Source: a bacterium (lineage in GTDB: Bacteria > Verrucomicrobiota > Verrucomicrobiia > Limisphaerales > J093). Taken from it: a stretch of 48,264 nt of DNA. This document shows positions 15,296 to 23,537 of the stretch, one piece after another (position 1 is the stretch's first letter; each line of letters starts with the position of its first letter). Both the position numbers and the translations under genes were made by a program. The stretch is taken from NCBI GenBank assembly GCA_021823625.1, contig JAKANS010000019.1:1-48264 (forward strand), read 5' to 3'. The notes beneath the pieces are model-generated. The model saw only the letters and a program-made list of their open reading frames with translations, made no database searches and had not been told where the DNA came from.

Positions 15296-17559
15296 AACCA
15301 CGGGGCACGGTGGGGTTCTCCTTTCTGCTGCCGACCTGGCTGCGCGAGCCGTTGTTGTCGATTGGCGTGGCGAAGGAGGTGCGCGAAATCTTCCCGTACT
15401 GGCTGGTCAGTGCTGCGGTCAGCGCGCTGTGGTTGGCCGGCGGCGGAGGATCGTTGGATGAAGGCATGGCATTCGTCAGCTTCCTGGTCGGCGAACTGGC
15501 CACGATGGCGATGGGCGCGGCGATGTTTGGCCACGAATTCACCCACCGCACGGTGTCCTTGATGCTGGTGCAGCCGGTCGCCCGCCGCGAACTCTGGCAG
15601 CGGAAGATGGCGGTGCTGGGCGCCGCGATGGGCGTGCCGTTGCTCTTGCGCCTGGCGGGACCGATCCTGCACGGAAACGCGCTTACTACTCTCAGCTTCG
15701 CCGGGCTGATGTCCGTGTCCGCCATCCTTTACGGACTCACGGTCGCGCCCTGGCTGACGTTGGTGAGCCGAAGCGTGCTCGCGGGCACGGTGTTCACCGC
15801 CTGCCTGCCGGTGATCACCTACCAGGCGACGAGTGTGGCGGTCGCGCTCGCGTATGGCTTGGACGTGTCGAACGCCTCGGCCATGCCGGCCACGCTGAGT
15901 GTATTCGCGCTCTTGACCGTGCTTCAGTGGATCGTGGCGCCGTTCCTCGGCTATCGCGCCTTCCGGCGGTTGCAGGCCACGGACTCCCCCGGGACGGTGA
16001 TCCGCCTCCCGCGCCTGTTGCGCCGGACTCAAGCCACAGCCATCCAATGGCTTGCCGCTCCGCTCTTGGGCTATCGTGCGTTTCTGCGGATGCGAGCGAT
16101 GGAATCCCGCGGTACCGCGATTCGCCTCCCGCGCCTGCTGCGCCGGACGCAAGCCCCAACCGCGACCGTTCGCCGCCCGGGTGGGGCTTGGGCCAAATTG
16201 ATCGGCAAGGAATTGCGGTTGCTCGCGCCGGCTTACGTAGTGGCGGGTTTGTACGTGCTGGTCTGCGGCGCGGACATCGCGATCCGCCTGCACTGGCCCG
16301 CGGCCAGTCGTGGTGAGTACGGGAGCGACCTCGTACGCATCAGCAGTGTGATCTTTGGAATTATTATCAGCCTCCTGGCCGGATGCCTCGCCTGCGCCGA
16401 GGAAAGGCACTTGGGAACGCTGCCTTGGCAATTGGTACAGCCGGTGGCCGCGTGGCGGCAATGGCTGGTGAAGGCGGGCGTAGCGCTCGCTGTGTCGCTC
16501 GTCCTGGGGCTTGGCCTGCCGGTGCTCATGTTCAACGCGGAGCGGGCCTTCTTCTGGACCAAACCAATCGACTATCCGGCATTGGTGATTGCACTCGTTG
16601 TGCTGAATGTCGTGCTATTGACTCTGCTGGGCCTGTACGTCTCCTCTGTGGCAAACAGCACCATCCAAGCGATGCTTTGGGCGACGCCGATTGCGGTTGG
16701 ACTGGAAGCTTCCCTGTGGGGAACGGCCGCTTTCCAGAGTTACCCGGGTGGTATTCGCGGCGTGCTGCCGCAGTTTTTGACTGATGGGTCTTGGACTACT
16801 TTTCCGGCCGGTCTAAAAGCCCTGCTGCTCTGCGTGTTCCTGCTTTGGATTCTGCTCGCCGCGGGCCTCTACTTCCTGCCGCTTATCGGCGCATACGCGA
16901 ACTTCCGTCGGCTGGATCAGAGGGCGTCGCGCGTGTTAATGCAGCTTGCCCTCTTCCTTGGATACTATGCGACGGGAGCCGTGGCCTTCTTCGGTCTCGC
17001 CTTATGGTCCACGATGGAAATCAAGGCGCTGCCACCCAGCCCGGAGGTGGTCCAAGCTAGGCTGAATGCAGATCGCTGCGTTCAGAACCTGAAAGCGATC
17101 TCGACTGCCATAACCGACTGGTCGCTCCATCACGCAGGCCAACTACCGCCAAGTCTCGGCGCACTCACCAACGAATTGGCTTCACCAGAAGTCCTGGTTT
17201 GCCCGGCTGACAGCTCGCACCATCCGGCCAGCGATTGGACGCGCTGGACACCAAAGAATGTGACTTATCAGATCAGGCGGTGGCCGAGCGAACCGTCTGG
17301 ACACATCATAATAACTCAACTGGGGTGTCCGATCCACGGCACTACAACGACCTCCAGGGCGGGCATTGCAGATCCGACGGCCACGAACGCCCCGCCGCGA
17401 ATCGACCTGCGCATGCTGATGCGTTACGGCTTGATCCCGAAAGACCGCAAGCTCGTGCCGCGGACCGACCCGAAAACCGGCGCGGAGACGTTTCAACTCG
17501 TGCCCCGGACCAACGCGCCCGCCAACGGCGAAGCCACGCCGCCAGCGCACGAAGAGTGA
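15292..17559 (+). CDS. ABC exporter permease with internal duplication and C-terminal pseudopilin-like domain
   Basis: A 755-residue protein; the start at 15292 is supported by AGGAGG about 15 bases upstream and a 4-base overlap with the ATPase stop. An ABC-2-type membrane region (about 20-570) has roughly a dozen hydrophobic segments in two similar halves; VSLMLVQPVARRELWQRK and GTLPWQLVQPVAAWRQWLVK occupy equivalent positions. Between the halves, residues 211-250 and 251-290 are a tandem duplication (LGYRAF...IRLPRLLRRTQA). After the last helix (about 560-585) comes a soluble region with RCVQNLKAISTAITDWSLHH and PEVLVCPADSSHH. It resembles the globular part of verrucomicrobial type II pseudopilins, lies presumably outside the membrane, and is unusual for a permease. 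Confidence 0.85.
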   Translation: MKPRGTVGFSFLLPTWLREPLLSIGVAKEVREIFPYWLVSAAVSALWLAGGGGSLDEGMAFVSFLVGELATMAMGAAMFGHEFTHRTVSLMLVQPVARRELWQRKMAVLGAAMGVPLLLRLAGPILHGNALTTLSFAGLMSVSAILYGLTVAPWLTLVSRSVLAGTVFTACLPVITYQATSVAVALAYGLDVSNASAMPATLSVFALLTVLQWIVAPFLGYRAFRRLQATDSPGTVIRLPRLLRRTQATAIQWLAAPLLGYRAFLRMRAMESRGTAIRLPRLLRRTQAPTATVRRPGGAWAKLIGKELRLLAPAYVVAGLYVLVCGADIAIRLHWPAASRGEYGSDLVRISSVIFGIIISLLAGCLACAEERHLGTLPWQLVQPVAAWRQWLVKAGVALAVSLVLGLGLPVLMFNAERAFFWTKPIDYPALVIALVVLNVVLLTLLGLYVSSVANSTIQAMLWATPIAVGLEASLWGTAAFQSYPGGIRGVLPQFLTDGSWTTFPAGLKALLLCVFLLWILLAAGLYFLPLIGAYANFRRLDQRASRVLMQLALFLGYYATGAVAFFGLALWSTMEIKALPPSPEVVQARLNADRCVQNLKAISTAITDWSLHHAGQLPPSLGALTNELASPEVLVCPADSSHHPASDWTRWTPKNVTYQIRRWPSEPSGHIIITQLGCPIHGTTTTSRAGIADPTATNAPPRIDLRMLMRYGLIPKDRKLVPRTDPKTGAETFQLVPRTNAPANGEATPPAHEE
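15922..16161 (+). repeat. Tandem 120-bp in-gene duplication
   Basis: Two adjacent 120-base units (15922-16041 and 16042-16161) inside the permease gene encode 40-residue repeats sharing 27 of 40 residues, including LGYRAF and IRLPRLLRRTQA. Nucleotide divergence is considerable, so the duplication is old and both copies have kept coding sense. Confidence 0.85.
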
Positions 17560-17664
17560 CCCGCAAATGCGAGTCGCCGAAGGCTTCGAATAGTGCAGTT
17601 GCGGTGTTGAGCGGAGTGCGAGAACGCTGGCGTTTCCCATGCCGCCGGTGAATAGTCTGCCCAC

Positions 17665-18726
17665 ATGAACACTCCATTCCGCCTTATCGCCGCCGGCCTG
17701 CTCGGCCTGGCTTTGCACCTGCCCACCGTTTTCGCCCACTCCGCCATCGACCCCGCGCCGCGCGGCGACAAGGGCTGGCAAGACCGCCAGAAGCTGCTCA
17801 ACGAACGCGCGGCCGAAGCCGGCGACAAGGCCCAGGTCATCTTCATCGGCGACTCGATCACCCAAGGCTGGGAAGGCGCCGGCAAGGAGGTCTGGGCGAA
17901 GTACTACGCCCACCGCCACGCCGTCAACCTTGGCATCGGTGGCGACCGCACCCAGCACATCCTCTGGCGGCTCGACCATGGCAATCTCGACGGCCTCAAG
18001 CCCAAGGCCGCGGTGGTCATGATCGGCACGAACAACTCCAACGGCGAAGACAACACCGTCGAGCAAATCGCCGAAGGCGTCACCGCCATCGTCAAAAAGC
18101 TGCGCGACAAGCTGCCGGACACGAAGGTAATCCTGATCGCGATTTTCCCGCGCGGCGAAAACCCGCAGCCTCAACGCGGCAAGCTGCTGGAGGTCAATCA
18201 GATTTTGCAGCGGCTCGGCGACAACCGTGACGTGTTCTACGTGGATTTCGGCTACAAATTCGTCGATGCCCACGGCTTGATCGCGGCGTCGCTAATGCCG
18301 GATTACCTCCACCTGACCCCGCCGGCGTACGAAATCTGGGCCAGTTCCATCGAAGGCCTGCTCAGTCACATTCTGGGCGACACCCCGATAGGCGCAGCCG
18401 CCGTGGGCGCGAATCTCACCGGCGAGTGGACCTGGACCATGAAAGGCCCCGACGGCAACCCGGTCGGGTCGACCATGATTCTCAAGCAGGACAGCGACCG
18501 CGTGACCGGCAAGATCGTGCGCGGGCCGGATCGCTGGTTGGAAATCCAGGACGGCAAGGTCGCCGGCAACGAGTTTTCCTGCACCGTAACCCGCGATCGC
18601 GCGAATGGCGGGACGATGACTTATCGCATGTCCGGCAAGCTCGTGGACGGCCAGCTCTTCGGCTTGGCCAGGACGGAGATGAACGGCAGCGAGGTCCCCT
18701 CGGAGTGGAGCGCGCAGCGAAAGTAA
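17665..18726 (+). CDS. Secreted SGNH/GDSL hydrolase with C-terminal beta domain
   Basis: A 353-residue exported esterase. The signal peptide is residues 1-24 (LLGLALHLPTVFAHS). The SGNH fold is at about 55-235: block I is GDSITQGW with nucleophile Ser64, block II is GIGGDRT (Gly92/93), block III is GTNN (Asn123), and block V is DYLHLT with Asp213 and His216, so the catalytic set is complete. It resembles PAF-acetylhydrolase-type lipases and may deacetylate sugars. A separate beta-rich module (about 250-353; GEWTWTMKGPDGNPVGSTMI) follows, seen in other verrucomicrobial hydrolases. The frame stays open for 94 codons beyond the TAA stop, into a pYEATS-like segment. Confidence 0.88.
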   Translation: MNTPFRLIAAGLLGLALHLPTVFAHSAIDPAPRGDKGWQDRQKLLNERAAEAGDKAQVIFIGDSITQGWEGAGKEVWAKYYAHRHAVNLGIGGDRTQHILWRLDHGNLDGLKPKAAVVMIGTNNSNGEDNTVEQIAEGVTAIVKKLRDKLPDTKVILIAIFPRGENPQPQRGKLLEVNQILQRLGDNRDVFYVDFGYKFVDAHGLIAASLMPDYLHLTPPAYEIWASSIEGLLSHILGDTPIGAAAVGANLTGEWTWTMKGPDGNPVGSTMILKQDSDRVTGKIVRGPDRWLEIQDGKVAGNEFSCTVTRDRANGGTMTYRMSGKLVDGQLFGLARTEMNGSEVPSEWSAQRK

Positions 18727-18777
18727 CCTTTACCGCAGCGGCGAACCCGCAACCTGAGGTTCGAGAGGCGCATCGCC

Positions 18778-19008
18778 GTGACCGCCACCGATCCGGCCAA
18801 GCCGTTGACGGCACCCGTGCGCTTCTTCCTGCACAACACCTTCAACCCGGACAAGGTGGTGGTCGTGCCCAAACAAGGCCGGGCGGAGCTGTCGCTGTGC
18901 GTCTGGGGCGCCTTTACGGTTGGCGCCATCACCGACGGCGGGCAGACGAAGCTCGAACTCGATCTCGCCAAGTTGCCGGGCGCTCCCGCCAAGTTCCGCG
19001 AACGCTGA
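18778..19008 (+). CDS. pYEATS-like domain fragment or small protein
   Basis: A 76-residue frame from GTG 18778. APVRFFLHNTFNPDKVVVVP, AWGAFTVGA-like VWGAFTVGAITDGG and TKLELDLAKLPGAPAKFRER match, from memory, the core of the prokaryotic YEATS (pYEATS) domain. That domain is usually a module in TIR- or caspase-containing immune proteins. Here it has no partner domain, signal peptide or clear ribosome-binding site. It lies in the same frame as the upstream SGNH hydrolase, separated from it by that gene's TAA and 51 bases without further stops. It could be a stand-alone small protein, the remnant of a larger gene, or a former C-terminal module of the hydrolase now cut off by the stop. Confidence 0.5.
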   Translation: MTATDPAKPLTAPVRFFLHNTFNPDKVVVVPKQGRAELSLCVWGAFTVGAITDGGQTKLELDLAKLPGAPAKFRER

Positions 19009-19084
19009 GGGTGCCGGGCCGCATGCACGACTGGGTCGGCAAAGAGTTTTCGCGCCACGCCGGCTTTTCGGGCATCTTGGTGGT

Positions 19085-19537
19085 GTGAACGAACGGGTGA
19101 AAAGCTGGAAGCCGTTCCTCCAGCGCTGGGCCATCACCACGCTGGGCGTCTTGGTGGCGGCCAACATTGTGCGCGGCATCCGCTACGACACGGTGCCAGG
19201 TTTGCTGGCGGCGTCGTTGCTGCTCGGCATCCTGAATGCCTTCCTGAAACCGGTGATGTTGGTGCTGTCGCTGCCGCTGTTGGTGGCGAGCCTGGGGTTC
19301 TTCACCCTGTTCATTAACGCCTTCCTCCTCTTTGTCGTGGGGCAGCTTGTGAAGTCGTTCCACGTCGAGACGTTCGGCGCGGCGTTCTGGGGCGGACTGC
19401 TGATCAGCGTGGTGTCGATCGCCACCAACGCGCTCCTGGGCACGCCGGACAGCCGGATCCCGATTCGCCGCTCGCGCCGCGATGGCCGCCCGCGTCCGCC
19501 GCAGGATGGCGGCAACGGCCCGGTCATCGACGTTTGA
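19085..19537 (+). CDS. Phage holin family IV-like membrane protein
   Basis: A 150-residue integral membrane protein (GTG at 19085; GTG 19097 is also possible). It contains four hydrophobic segments between about residues 10 and 120. The motifs LLGILNAFLKPVMLVLSLPL and GFFTLFINAFLLFVVGQLVK are characteristic of the 'mycobacterial 4-TMS phage holin, superfamily IV' group. Despite the name, these are chromosomal proteins of unknown function in most bacteria. A basic, proline-rich soluble tail (RRSRRDGRPRPPQDGG) follows. Nothing phage-like is nearby, so a lysis role is not supported. Confidence 0.85.
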   Translation: MNERVKSWKPFLQRWAITTLGVLVAANIVRGIRYDTVPGLLAASLLLGILNAFLKPVMLVLSLPLLVASLGFFTLFINAFLLFVVGQLVKSFHVETFGAAFWGGLLISVVSIATNALLGTPDSRIPIRRSRRDGRPRPPQDGGNGPVIDV

Positions 19538-19611
19538 GCGGCGGGCGTCGCGGGATTCGCGCTCGATTTGGCGCTTGTTTGGTTCCGTCGTTGTGGGTTA
19601 AGCAGCGCCCG

Positions 19612-20916
19612 GTGAAAACCCAGGATTTACCGAAGCGGCCAAGCCGCCTCGACGCGCCCGAAAACCAGTGTGTCTTTAACTCCCGGTCTTTGCTGCCCAC
19701 GCTATTATTGAGCCTCGCTTGCGCGTCCCACGCTTCCGCCCGAGCCGACGCCCTCGACGACGCAATCGCGAAAAACCGCAGGGGCACGCTGGTCGTGCAG
19801 ACCACGCCCGGCGCGGAGGTGCGCGTGGAACAAGTCCGCCACGAGTTCTGGTTCGGCGCCGCACTGGCCAGCCAGATGTTCGGCGGGCGGGTCAATGCCG
19901 ATGACGCGGCCACCTACAAAAAGATCTTCCTCGCCAATTTCAACGCCGCCGTGACCGAGAACGCGCTGAAATGGCATTCGATGGAGCGCGAGCGCGGCCA
20001 GGTGGATTACTCGGTCGTCGATGCGATCCTGGCCTGGGCGGACGCGAACCCCCTGCCGCTGCGCGGGCACAATATCTTCTGGGGCGTGCCGAATTTCGTG
20101 CAGCCCTGGTTGAAGGCGCTGTCCGACGATGACCTGCGCGCCACGCTCAAACAGCGCGCCCTCGACATCGGGCAGCGCTACCGCGGCCGGTTCGCCGAGT
20201 ACGATCTCAATAACGAGATGATGCACGCGGACTACTACGCCCAGCGCCTCGGTTCCGGCATCACCAGGCAGATGGCCGACTGGGTCCGCGAAGGCGATCC
20301 GAACGCCGTCCTGTACGTGAACGATTACGATGTGCTCACCGGCCGGCGGTTGGAGGACTACGTCGCTCACATCCGCAAGTTGCAGGCGGAGGGTGTGCCG
20401 ATCGGCGGCATCGGCGTGCAGGGTCATCTCCACGGCGACACGTTCGATCCCGCGGCCTTGCGGCACGCGCTGGACCGGCTCGCCGAGTTCAAACTCCCGA
20501 TCCGCGTGACCGAGTTCAACTTCCCCGGCCAGCGGTCCAAGCACTATCAGAACCGCGGCGCGCGGCTAACCGACGAGGAAGAACAGGCCAAAGCCAAGGC
20601 GATCACCGAGTACTACCGGATTTGCTTCGCCCACCCGGCCGTCGAGGGCATTCTGATGTGGGGCTTCTGGGAAGGCGCCAACTGGATTCCCGTTTCCTCG
20701 CTCTACCGGCGCGACTGGACCCCGACGCCCGCGGCCAAAGCCTACCGCGACCTGGTGTTCGGCTGGTGGTGGACGAAGTGGCAAGGCCGCGCCGACGCGA
20801 ACGGTCGGTGCGAAATCCGGGCCTTCTACGGCCGGCATAAAGTCCGGGTGGGCGGGCGCGAATTGGTGATCGATCTGAAGAAGGCGGAAGGGACAAAAAC
20901 CGTCGCCATGCCATAG
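19612..20916 (+). CDS. Secreted GH10 endo-1,4-beta-xylanase-like enzyme
   Basis: A glycoside hydrolase of family 10 type, 434 residues if started at GTG 19612. The start is uncertain: a signal-like segment (SLLPTLLLSLACASHASARA) lies 25 residues in, and no ATG precedes it. Catalytic residues are visible: acid/base Glu202 in YDLNNEMMH (classical WDVVNE) and nucleophile Glu301 in RVTEFNFPG (classical ITELD). TENALKWHSMERERGQ and LRGHNIFWG are standard GH10 substrate-site motifs. The Asn-Asn-Glu and Thr-Glu-Phe variants place it in a divergent GH10 branch, so action on xylan rather than a related polymer is inference. A short beta domain ends the protein. It is convergent with nuoE across a terminator hairpin. 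Confidence 0.87.
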   Translation: MKTQDLPKRPSRLDAPENQCVFNSRSLLPTLLLSLACASHASARADALDDAIAKNRRGTLVVQTTPGAEVRVEQVRHEFWFGAALASQMFGGRVNADDAATYKKIFLANFNAAVTENALKWHSMERERGQVDYSVVDAILAWADANPLPLRGHNIFWGVPNFVQPWLKALSDDDLRATLKQRALDIGQRYRGRFAEYDLNNEMMHADYYAQRLGSGITRQMADWVREGDPNAVLYVNDYDVLTGRRLEDYVAHIRKLQAEGVPIGGIGVQGHLHGDTFDPAALRHALDRLAEFKLPIRVTEFNFPGQRSKHYQNRGARLTDEEEQAKAKAITEYYRICFAHPAVEGILMWGFWEGANWIPVSSLYRRDWTPTPAAKAYRDLVFGWWWTKWQGRADANGRCEIRAFYGRHKVRVGGRELVIDLKKAEGTKTVAMP

Positions 20917-21022
20917 CCACACCGCGATTTGTCCACGGCAGACGAGTTCCTGGATTGCTGCGGCGCTCGGCAGCGGCTGGCTCTGGCCGGCTTGCGCAAG
21001 GCCGACCGGCCGGGAAAAAGAG

Positions 21023-21053
21023 AAAGGCCGGACAAACAGGTCCGGCCCTTTCA
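21023..21053. terminator. Bidirectional intrinsic terminator between GH10 and nuoE
   Basis: GGCCGGAC (21026-21033) pairs with GTCCGGCC (21040-21047) around AAACAG. It is preceded by GAAA and followed by CTTTC, so A/T flanks exist on both sides. It lies between convergent genes, 107 bases after the GH10 stop and about 140 bases after the nuoE stop, and probably ends both transcripts. The T-tract is short. Confidence 0.6.
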
Positions 21054-21192
21054 CACACGCGCACCTGAGAACAAAGTGCGGCAACAACGGCGACACAATA
21101 GCCGAGCCTCGGTTCCCCACCAGTCACCAGTTCTGGGGACACCCCGCGCCGACCCGGTTTGGCCACCCCGCCGGCCACCGGCCGAGCACAGA

Positions 21193-21678
21193 TCACTGGC
21201 AGGCGGCCAGAACCGCGTTAGCCTTCCCGGTCGAGACGGCCTCGTGAAAGGCGTCGTTGACCATCATCACCGGCGCGGTGCCGCAACTGGCGAGGCACTC
21301 CACAAACTCGACTGTGAACTGTCCGTCCGGCGTGGTTTGCGCGCCGTGGGCCTGCGCGTCCAAGCCCAGCTTTTCGCAGAGGTGCCGGTGAAGTTCGTGC
21401 GAGCCACCCAGCGCACAACTCAGCGTGCGACACACCTTCAGATGGAACTTGCCCACCGGCTGCTGGCGAAACATCGGGTAGAACGTCACCAGTTCATAGA
21501 CGTTGATCGGCTGGATGCCCAGCCGGGTGGCGGTCCATTCCATCGCTTCGGGCGTGATGAAGCCGAAATGGTCCTGGAGGGCGTGCAGCACCATCAGCGA
21601 GGCGCTGCGCGGCTGCGGGTAGTGCGAGACCAACTCGTCGATTTCGGCGGCGAGCGCGGGCGGCACGGCGAAACTCAT
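21193..21678 (-). CDS. nuoE: NADH-quinone oxidoreductase subunit E (24 kDa [2Fe-2S] subunit)
   Basis: A 161-residue thioredoxin-like ferredoxin of the complex I N-module, which carries the N1a [2Fe-2S] cluster next to the flavin of NuoF. The four cluster ligands are present: Cys83 and Cys88 (CRTLSC), Cys128 and Cys132 (CLASC). The N-terminal helical part shows LMVLHALQDHFGFITPEAME and VYELVTFYPMF, standard for NuoE. The start at 21678 overlaps the dps stop (ATGA), so it is translationally coupled. It is the last gene of this transcript; nuoF, which normally follows, is absent from the window. Confidence 0.95.
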   Translation of the reverse strand: MSFAVPPALAAEIDELVSHYPQPRSASLMVLHALQDHFGFITPEAMEWTATRLGIQPINVYELVTFYPMFRQQPVGKFHLKVCRTLSCALGGSHELHRHLCEKLGLDAQAHGAQTTPDGQFTVEFVECLASCGTAPVMMVNDAFHEAVSTGKANAVLAACQ

Positions 21679-22157
21679 GCCGAGGCCTCCAAGAACCACA
21701 GCGCCTTGTCGAGGTCGCGCGAGATGCCGGTCAGCAGGTCCGCCGTGTCCGCGTCGCCCGCCTGGGCCGCGGCGTCGATCGCGGCGCGAACCGCGTTGGC
21801 AGCGACCGCGAACCGGTCCTTCAGCGCCGCCGTGAATGCCTCTTCGGTGGCGGGGGCCATCGGCCATTCCGGCAATTGCGACGACGCCGCGGCCATCCGC
21901 ACGGTGCCTCGGGCGGTGCCGCCAAGAGCCACGGCCCGTTCCGCGATGTCGTCGAGCGGCGCCTCCACCATGCCCGCGACTTCGTCGAAGAGTTTGTGCA
22001 GCGCGTAGAACTTCGGGCCGCGGACGTTCCAGTGCGCCTGCTTGGCCTGCGACCAAAGGTCGGTCAGATCGGCCAGGACCTGGTTGAGCGCCGCCACCGA
22101 ACGTTCGCGCACGCGGGCCGGCAGGTTGTTGGCCGTGACATTCAATTTGTTCTTCAT
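21675..22157 (-). CDS. dps: Dps family ferritin-like DNA-protection protein
   Basis: A 160-residue protein that forms iron-storing dodecamers, oxidises Fe2+ with H2O2 and can bind DNA. Start ATG 22157 is chosen for the strong GGAGGA ribosome-binding site; an in-frame start 10 codons upstream would overlap the nuoD stop. All ferroxidase residues of E. coli Dps have equivalents at constant offset: His42, His54, Asp58, Asp69 and Glu73 (QAHWNVRGPKFYALHKLFDE, then DDIAERAVALGG). The N-terminal Lys residues (MKNKLN) may contact DNA. It lies between nuoD (17-base gap) and nuoE (4-base overlap) and so is expressed with complex I, an unusual location. Confidence 0.92.
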   Translation of the reverse strand: MKNKLNVTANNLPARVRERSVAALNQVLADLTDLWSQAKQAHWNVRGPKFYALHKLFDEVAGMVEAPLDDIAERAVALGGTARGTVRMAAASSQLPEWPMAPATEEAFTAALKDRFAVAANAVRAAIDAAAQAGDADTADLLTGISRDLDKALWFLEASA

Positions 22158-22174
22158 AGCACTCCTCCGTGGGT

Positions 22175-23449
22175 TTACCGATCGCACTCGCCCATCACAA
22201 AGTCGAACGAGCCGAGGATCGAAACCACGTCGCTGACCATGTGGCCGGGCAACAGGTGCGACAAAATGCTGAGGTTGACGAACGACGGCGCGCGGATCTT
22301 AAGCCGGTAAGGCGTACCGCCCCCGCGGCTGTGAATGTAAAAGCCGAGTTCGCCCTTCGGATTCTCGGCCGAGAAATAGACCTCGCCCGGCGGCGCGTTC
22401 ACGCCCTGGGTGACCAGCATGAACTGGTGGATGAGTTCCTCCATGCTGGTCAGCACCTTTTCCTTCGGTGGCAGCACGATCTTGCCGTCGTTGACGTTGA
22501 TCGGCCCGCCGGGCAATGCGTCCAGGCATTGTTGCACGAGCCGCACGCTCTGGCGCATCTCTTCCATGCGGACCAGGTAGCGATCGTAGCAATCGCCCAT
22601 CGACCCGACCGGCACCTCGAATTGCAGGCGGTCATAAACCAGGTACGGATGCGCCTTCCGCACATCATAATCGACGCCGCAACCACGCAGGTTCGGACCG
22701 GTCAACGCGTAATCGATGGCGTCCGCCCGCGAAATCACGCCGACGTTTCGCGTGCGGTCCACCCAGATGCGGTTGCGCGTCAGGAGCGTTTCGACCTCGT
22801 CGATCTCCACGACAACTTCGCGGCAGAACTGGCGGCACTGGTCGGTCCAACCGGGCGGCAGGTCGCGCGACAACCCACCGATGCGCGTGTAATTCGTCGT
22901 GAACCGCGCGCCGGTCAGCGACTCGCACAGGTTGTAAATCTTCTCCCGCTCGGTGAAGGTGTGGAGGAAAACGGTCATCGCGCCCACGTCCATTGCGAAA
23001 CAGCCGACGCCCAGCAGGTGCGACGAGATCCGCGCCAGCTCGCAACAGATCACGCGGATGTACTGGCACCGCAGCGGGAGCTTGTCAGGGATGCCGAGCA
23101 GTTTCTCGACCGCGAGCACGTAGGCGACATTGTTGGCCAGCGGTGCGAGATAATCCAGCCGATCCGTGTACGGGATGAACTGGGTGTAAGTCATGTTCTC
23201 GGCAATCTTCTCGTCGCCGCGATGCAGGTAACCCACCTCGGGAGTCGCCTTGGTGATGACCTCACCATCGAGTTCAAGCACCACCCGCAACACGCCGTGA
23301 GTGGACGGGTGCGACGGCCCCATGTTGAGAACCATCTTGTCGCCGTGGAGCTCCTCGCTGTCGTCCGCTTCAACGGCAGCAACGTTGCCGCCCGCGGGCG
23401 CGGCGCGGGCAACCACATCCGGTATCTCGAGTTCCTTGACGGCTGGCAT
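22175..23449 (-). CDS. nuoD: NADH-quinone oxidoreductase subunit D (49 kDa subunit)
   Basis: A 424-residue Q-module subunit that forms the quinone-binding cavity with NuoB. Start ATG 23449 (MPAVKELEIPD) has a GGAGGA site seven bases upstream. After a variable N-terminal ~45 residues come MVLNMGPSHPSTHGVLR, with the quinone-site His residues, and EVGYLHRGDEKIAE. CCELARISSHLLG, GVGCFAMDVGA and PPGEVYFSAENPKGELGFYI follow, and the C-terminus is the usual DFVMGECDR. Length is normal. It follows a duplicated nuoC end instead of nuoC itself; the ribosome-binding site lies at the end of that duplication. Confidence 0.96.
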   Translation of the reverse strand: MPAVKELEIPDVVARAAPAGGNVAAVEADDSEELHGDKMVLNMGPSHPSTHGVLRVVLELDGEVITKATPEVGYLHRGDEKIAENMTYTQFIPYTDRLDYLAPLANNVAYVLAVEKLLGIPDKLPLRCQYIRVICCELARISSHLLGVGCFAMDVGAMTVFLHTFTEREKIYNLCESLTGARFTTNYTRIGGLSRDLPPGWTDQCRQFCREVVVEIDEVETLLTRNRIWVDRTRNVGVISRADAIDYALTGPNLRGCGVDYDVRKAHPYLVYDRLQFEVPVGSMGDCYDRYLVRMEEMRQSVRLVQQCLDALPGGPINVNDGKIVLPPKEKVLTSMEELIHQFMLVTQGVNAPPGEVYFSAENPKGELGFYIHSRGGGTPYRLKIRAPSFVNLSILSHLLPGHMVSDVVSILGSFDFVMGECDR

Positions 23450-23451
23450 GA

Positions 23452-23537
23452 TCAATCCTCCACCGTGCGCACCCGCGGTTCCCACCCGATCGCGTCCTTC
23501 CCCCCTGGCGTGGTCACGAACGGCCCGCCTTCGAGCG
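23452..23537 (-). repeat. Distal copy of the nuoC 3' end
   Basis: An 86-base direct repeat of 24102-24187 matching at 76 positions, including a 49-base perfect core (23489-23537 versus 24139-24187); the offset is exactly 650 bases. It includes the stop codon and the ribosome-binding site of nuoD. All ten differences lie in the stop-proximal 36 bases. Confidence 0.93.

Noticed and set aside
19085..19537. Prophage on account of the holin-family protein
   Set aside because: No phage structural, lysis or integrase genes are nearby; this holin superfamily is mostly chromosomal.
21600..22175. A third gene-end duplication around dps (nuoD 3' end)
   Set aside because: I compared the nuoD end with the sequence after dps; nuoE starts in a 4-base overlap and no copy of the nuoD tail is present.
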